From the NCBI GenBank assembly GCA_003223645.1, contig QHVT01000011.1:124001-188000 (forward strand): a stretch of 64,000 bases of DNA, read 5' to 3'. This DNA comes from Acidobacteriota bacterium (GTDB lineage: Bacteria; Acidobacteriota; Thermoanaerobaculia; Gp7-AA8). The notes under the pieces were generated by a model. It was not told the DNA's origin, did not search any database, and worked only from the letters and a program-made list of their open reading frames with translations. Below are positions 60,044-64,000 of this stretch, one piece after another (position 1 is the stretch's first letter; each line of letters starts with the position of its first letter). The position numbers and the translations under genes were made by a program.

Positions 60044-63000
60044 TTACTCCGGCACGTGCACTTCCGCCGTCGTGGTTTGTCCTTCTCCGATCGCCACCGG
60101 GTATCCCGTTTTGATCCTTCCCTGCGCGTCGAGCACTTGCATGGTGTAGCGGCCGGGGGCGACGTGGTCGATGGTGGTGGTGGTTCCGGTCAGGCGGATT
60201 TCGGCGATGCCGTTGCACTGGCAGCGGACGTATTCTTCGCCGCTCGGCATGACGAGTTTCACGAGATCGTTCGACGGTTTGTCGGTGTGGACGATGAGGT
60301 TGCCGCCGGGGGTGAGGGCGAGGCGGAGCTCGCCGTTGGACGGAACGGTCGCGCGGATGGACTGTGAGGCGTAGCCGTTCGCGGAGACGGACACGCGATA
60401 CGCGCCGGCCGCGAGCGGGACGTTGAACGATCCGTCTTTCTGCTGCTCGTTCGCGCGGGCGGCGACGAGGCCGGCATCGTTGGTGGCGACGACGTAGCCG
60501 TCGAGTGTTTTCCCGTCGCGCGCGTCGGTGAGGCGCACGTTCAAGCCGCCGCTGCGCACGAGCGTGAACACGACCGGCGTGCGCGCGTCGCTGACTTTCT
60601 GTACCGCGGTCGCGAACCCTTTCTTCGTCGCGGTGACGACGTACGCGTCCGCTTCGTTGATGCTGATCGTGAACGCGCCGTTGGCGTCAGTGGCGATGGA
60701 ATGCTCGCTCACTTCAACCTGGGTTCCGGGCTGCGGCGCTCCTGTTTCGTCGACGACGCGGCCGTGGATCTGCGCGAATGAGATCGCGATGTCGAACGTC
60801 GCGGATCCGCTGAGCTGGTACTGCGTGTTGTACGTCTGCCGCTGCGACGTCTCGACGTCGACGCGATAGAGGCCCGGCTCGAGTCCGGTGATCTCGTAGG
60901 CGCCGCTTTCGTTCGTCTTCGTGCGCCGCATGCCTTGCTCGCCCGAGAATCCGACGGCGCGGAAGGCGGACGGCTGTCCGCCTTCCGTCACCGTTCCGCG
61001 CAATACGATGTCGGTGCCGAAGGCGAGGTTCACTTCGATGTCCTGATTCGCAACGACGGTCGCCTTCACGGGAGCGGTGGTGACCTGGTCGCGTTGGGTC
61101 ATCGCGAACGCGCGCAGCTCGACGTCGCCGGCGCGTACGTTCTCCAGCTTGTACGTGCCGTCGCGGCGGATGAATTCCTGCGAGCCCGCACCCGCGACGA
61201 CGCTGCCGAACGTCCATCCGTGCTCGGTGAAGCCTTTGACCGCGCCGTGGATCGTTCCCGTTCCGGTGCTGGGAGGAAACGCGATCACGACCGAAGTCGC
61301 AGCGGGATCGACGTCTTCGAGCTCCGCTTCACCGAGGTCGCTGCGCGTCGCGCGGAAGGACAGCCGTCCGTCCGGCAGGCCTTCCAGCGTGAATGTGCCG
61401 TCGGCCGATGACTTCGCGAACTGCATGCCGTCGCCCGACGTCGCGTTTCCGAACACTTGCGCGCCCTCGACCGGCTCGCCGGTTGCGGTGACGACACGGC
61501 CCGCCACTTTGCGTCCGGCCGAAAGCACGACGTCGACGCGGCGATCGGCGTCGCCTTCGACGTCCACGCTTTTTGCGATGAATCCCTGTGCCTGGACGTC
61601 GAGCTTCACCGGCTCGCGTGGCACGCCCGCGATTTCGAACTCGCCGTCGTCAGCCGTCTGCGCGCCTTCGATGCTCTGCTCCGAAACGGAGATGTCCGCC
61701 TTGGCGATCGGCAGTCCATGTTCGTTGACGACGCGGCCGGTGATCGTGCGGCCGTGCGTGAGCGCGAACGTCACCGTCGCCGGCTTCTCTTCGCCGACCG
61801 TGACCTCCTGCGTGTCGGACACGTAGCCGGGCGCAGTGGCCGTGACGCTGACACTGCCGGCGCGTACCGCCAACATGAAGGTTTCTGTTCCTTCGAACTC
61901 ACCGTTGTTGAAGGAAGATGCAGCTTCGTTCGTCGCGCTGATGTTGAATCCCGGCAGCGCCCCGTTCGTCGCCTTGTCCACCACCCTTCCTCGGATTTCG
62001 CCCACCGCGTTCAACTCGAGGACGACGTCCGTCGCCGGCGCTTTTACGACTTTCTCCGCCGACAGCCGGCTGAGTGTCGACGTGTATTGCAGTTTGTACG
62101 TGCCGGGCCTGAGGGAGCGGACGGCGAACGTGCCGTCCGATGCGACGGCGGTGGTGCCCTGCGCCATCCCTTCCGCGGATTCGACAGCGACGAGTCCTTC
62201 GAGCTCGATGCCGCTCTTTTTCGCCGCGACGCGTCCGCGAATCTCCACGCCGGGCTGCAATACGATCTCGATCGGCTTCTGTCCCTTGACCGGCGTGATG
62301 CCGCCGAGGCGGAAACCGGCGAATCCCTCTTTCCATACGCCGAGATCGTGCAGCGTTTCGTTGAGGTGCACGGTGAACGTTCCGGCGCCGTCGGATTCGA
62401 TGAATGCCTCGCTGTGTCCGCCCGCGAGCACCATCTCGAGCGGCACCGCGACCGCGCCGAATGGATCCTGCAGCAGGATCACGGCCGCGCCGGCGACCGG
62501 ATTGCCGTCTTTGTCCTTCACGTTGCCGCGCACTTCGATGCCGTCGTGCAGCGTGATCGCAACCGGCTTCGCGCTGTCTTTGAGGTCGGCGACTCCGATT
62601 GCGTAGCGCGGATGAGTCGCCTGCAGGCGCAGCTGCGTGGTGTCGCCGAACTCCTGGTACTGCTTCGTCATCGCGATTCGGAATCGTCCGTCCGGTCCGC
62701 TCCTCGCGGAGGGCATGCCTTCTTCTCCCTGGAGTAGGGCATAGATGAGCGGCATCTGCGCGATCGTCATCATCACGTGCGCACCGGCGATCGGATGCTT
62801 TCGATCGTCGATGACGGTGCCGGTGAGAAATGCGGATGCCTGCGCGGTGAAGTCGGCGCGCGCGGTGCGGCTGTTGCGAAGGCTGGCGCTGCCTTCTTCG
62901 AACGAGAGATCGGGCGCGTCGGCGAACACGCGATACGATTTCGCGCCGCACGACTCGATGCGGTAGTTGCCTTTGTCGTCGCTGATTGCCGCCCGCATGT

Positions 63001-63880
63001 CGCTCAGTGACGGTTGCTGCGTCGGCCATGCCTTCACGCTCGCGCCTTGCAGCGGGCGTTCTTTCGCATCGCGTACGACGCCGCTGATCGAGTGCGACGT
63101 CTCGAGCTTGATCTCCATTTCGGCGGCGCGTTTTGCGCTGCCGAATTCGGACGGCGTGTACGCTTCGATCGACTTGATGTCTTCGTCGAGGTGGGCGATG
63201 ACGAACGTGCCGTCGTCGCGCGTCGTCCCGGCGGGCCAGTTGCCGGCGAACAGTTTTGCTTTTGCGACCGGAGCGCGATCGCTGCCGAGGACGCGTCCGC
63301 GCACGCTTGCGCCAGGGACCAGCCTGATGTCGAGCGACGCATTGGTCGTCGCGTCGACGAGAAGCGGTGCGTAATCGGAATGGACAACGTGCAGCGCGCT
63401 TGTCCAGCGCTTCGGATCAGGGACCGTGAACGATCCTTTCTCATCGGTGCGCGTTGACCACGCCACGCCTTCGCTCGTTTCCGCGATCACGATCGCGTTG
63501 GCGACCGGCTTTCCTCCCGCGGTGACACGTCCGCTGCGCGTCGCGGCGGCATCGAGATCGATCGCCAGCTCGCTGTCGTCGACGAGCACCTGCTGCATCT
63601 TCGGCGCATAGCCGTCGCGCGACACGATGACGTCGACGACGCCCTGCACTTTCGTGTCGATCGAGAACATTCCTTCCGCATTCGTCGTCGCGCTGCCGAT
63701 CGCCTCGCGCTCGCGTCCGGCGACGACCCGCTCGCGCCAATCGATCATCGTCTCGCGGCGGTAGGCGGCGACGCGCGCTTTGTCGACGGGCGTGCCGTCG
63801 CTCGAAAACACCGCGCCGCGAATCGCGGCGTGCAGAGGCGCAGAAAGAGCGAGAAGAGCGACGAATGCGAACCGGCGCAT
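60044..63880 (-). CDS. Giant secreted protein made of repeated CarboxypepD_reg domains
   Basis: The product is 1278 aa with a signal peptide (MRRFAFVALLALSAPLHA). It is built almost entirely of about a dozen Ig-like carboxypeptidase-regulatory domains of 80-95 residues. Each begins with a G-R-V/I strand (SGRVTAGGKPVANAIVIAET, RGRVLGSDRAPVAKAKLFAG, SGVVRDAKERPLQGASVKAW, RGRVVDKATNGALPGFNISA) and ends with a D-G-x-F/Y...L.PG motif (SDGTFAVRSLRPGTYKLQYT). No barrel, peptidase or anchor is visible, so it is likely a periplasmic or surface scaffold. It lies downstream of a gene that only just enters the window and may be in its operon. Confidence 0.85.
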   Translation of the reverse strand: MRRFAFVALLALSAPLHAAIRGAVFSSDGTPVDKARVAAYRRETMIDWRERVVAGREREAIGSATTNAEGMFSIDTKVQGVVDVIVSRDGYAPKMQQVLVDDSELAIDLDAAATRSGRVTAGGKPVANAIVIAETSEGVAWSTRTDEKGSFTVPDPKRWTSALHVVHSDYAPLLVDATTNASLDIRLVPGASVRGRVLGSDRAPVAKAKLFAGNWPAGTTRDDGTFVIAHLDEDIKSIEAYTPSEFGSAKRAAEMEIKLETSHSISGVVRDAKERPLQGASVKAWPTQQPSLSDMRAAISDDKGNYRIESCGAKSYRVFADAPDLSFEEGSASLRNSRTARADFTAQASAFLTGTVIDDRKHPIAGAHVMMTIAQMPLIYALLQGEEGMPSARSGPDGRFRIAMTKQYQEFGDTTQLRLQATHPRYAIGVADLKDSAKPVAITLHDGIEVRGNVKDKDGNPVAGAAVILLQDPFGAVAVPLEMVLAGGHSEAFIESDGAGTFTVHLNETLHDLGVWKEGFAGFRLGGITPVKGQKPIEIVLQPGVEIRGRVAAKKSGIELEGLVAVESAEGMAQGTTAVASDGTFAVRSLRPGTYKLQYTSTLSRLSAEKVVKAPATDVVLELNAVGEIRGRVVDKATNGALPGFNISATNEAASSFNNGEFEGTETFMLAVRAGSVSVTATAPGYVSDTQEVTVGEEKPATVTFALTHGRTITGRVVNEHGLPIAKADISVSEQSIEGAQTADDGEFEIAGVPREPVKLDVQAQGFIAKSVDVEGDADRRVDVVLSAGRKVAGRVVTATGEPVEGAQVFGNATSGDGMQFAKSSADGTFTLEGLPDGRLSFRATRSDLGEAELEDVDPAATSVVIAFPPSTGTGTIHGAVKGFTEHGWTFGSVVAGAGSQEFIRRDGTYKLENVRAGDVELRAFAMTQRDQVTTAPVKATVVANQDIEVNLAFGTDIVLRGTVTEGGQPSAFRAVGFSGEQGMRRTKTNESGAYEITGLEPGLYRVDVETSQRQTYNTQYQLSGSATFDIAISFAQIHGRVVDETGAPQPGTQVEVSEHSIATDANGAFTISINEADAYVVTATKKGFATAVQKVSDARTPVVFTLVRSGGLNVRLTDARDGKTLDGYVVATNDAGLVAARANEQQKDGSFNVPLAAGAYRVSVSANGYASQSIRATVPSNGELRLALTPGGNLIVHTDKPSNDLVKLVMPSGEEYVRCQCNGIAEIRLTGTTTTIDHVAPGRYTMQVLDAQGRIKTGYPVAIGEGQTTTAEVHVPE

Positions 63881-63889
63881 TCGGAGAGT

Positions 63890-64000
63890 CTACGCCGTGT
63901 TAGACACCGGCTCGTGCGCGAGGACGCGCGTGAGCCAGAGGTTGGAAAGCTTCTCCAGCACGGTGTTCTGGCGCAGGCGCGCGCGGAGGTTCGTGAAGTC
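63890..64000 (-). CDS. C-terminal end of an unidentified protein (partial)
   Basis: The last 36 residues of a leftward frame enter from the right edge: DFTNLRARLRQNTVLEKLSN followed by LWLTRVLAHEPVSNTA and a TAG stop. The segment is helical and amphipathic. No family can be assigned. The stop lies only 9 nt before the start of the giant CarboxypepD_reg gene, so the two are probably cotranscribed. Confidence 0.55.
   Translation of the reverse strand, partial: DFTNLRARLRQNTVLEKLSNLWLTRVLAHEPVSNTA

Overview
The window is a high-GC, gene-dense chromosomal segment, most likely from an Acidobacteriota member and plausibly a Thermoanaerobaculia-like lineage. The assignment rests on gene families only: two TonB-receptor-like proteins with a carboxypeptidase-regulatory (CarboxypepD_reg) domain in front, an acidobacterial-type VWFA protein, a CBM9/beta-barrel protein, M56/BlaI regulation, and several secreted peptidases. 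There is no rRNA marker and I recognised no tRNA gene.

Layout. 1-2 kb: leftward PspA-like membrane-stress operon (PspA, membrane coiled-coil protein, start of an AAA-ATPase-like gene). 2-3.4 kb: secreted Kelch protein and a toxin-antitoxin pair with a frameshifted toxin. 3.6-11.4 kb: TonB receptor with a clear promoter and a dyad, then SDR, ketoacyl-synthase-III-like enzyme, alpha/beta hydrolase, acyl-CoA synthetase and TetR regulator, which read as one fatty-acyl pathway. 11.6-28 kb: VWFA protein, GT22-like and GT39-like membrane glycosyltransferases, CBM9 protein, BlaI/M56-TPR pair with an operator candidate, deoxyhypusine-synthase-like enzyme, M28 peptidase fused to TolB-like repeats, and a second receptor coupled to ettA. 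30.4-31.4 kb: lower-GC foreign-looking patch with a frameshifted toxin-like gene, its partner, an attC-like site and a 41-aa membrane protein. 31.8-42.2 kb: membrane PP2C phosphatase, MFS transporter, acyltransferase, S10 and M1 peptidases, AraC regulator, VOC protein. 42.3-49.1 kb: an unusual island: XRE regulator, divergent promoters, a heptad-repeat protein, a 173-aa protein, a 1112-aa TPR protein with a kinase-like C-terminus, and a convergent SIR2-TPR protein. 49.3-51.6 kb: groESL under a CIRCE element. 51.6-64 kb: CorA, alanine dehydrogenase, an exported-peptidase operon with two duplicated subtilases, a CoA-binding protein, an intact toxin-antitoxin pair, and a giant multi-domain CarboxypepD_reg protein.

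Two things stand out. First, the SIR2-TPR / TPR-kinase island is the best candidate for an undescribed (possibly anti-phage or stress-sensing) system. Second, long-stem palindromic repeats of at least a dozen unrelated families fill many gene junctions. Several lie in-frame inside proteins (hydrolase, ligase, M28 peptidase, AraC, MFS, M56) or supply a protein terminus. Three small genes (two toxins and the heptad protein) each need one single-base shift to read through, which could be genuine decay or assembly error.
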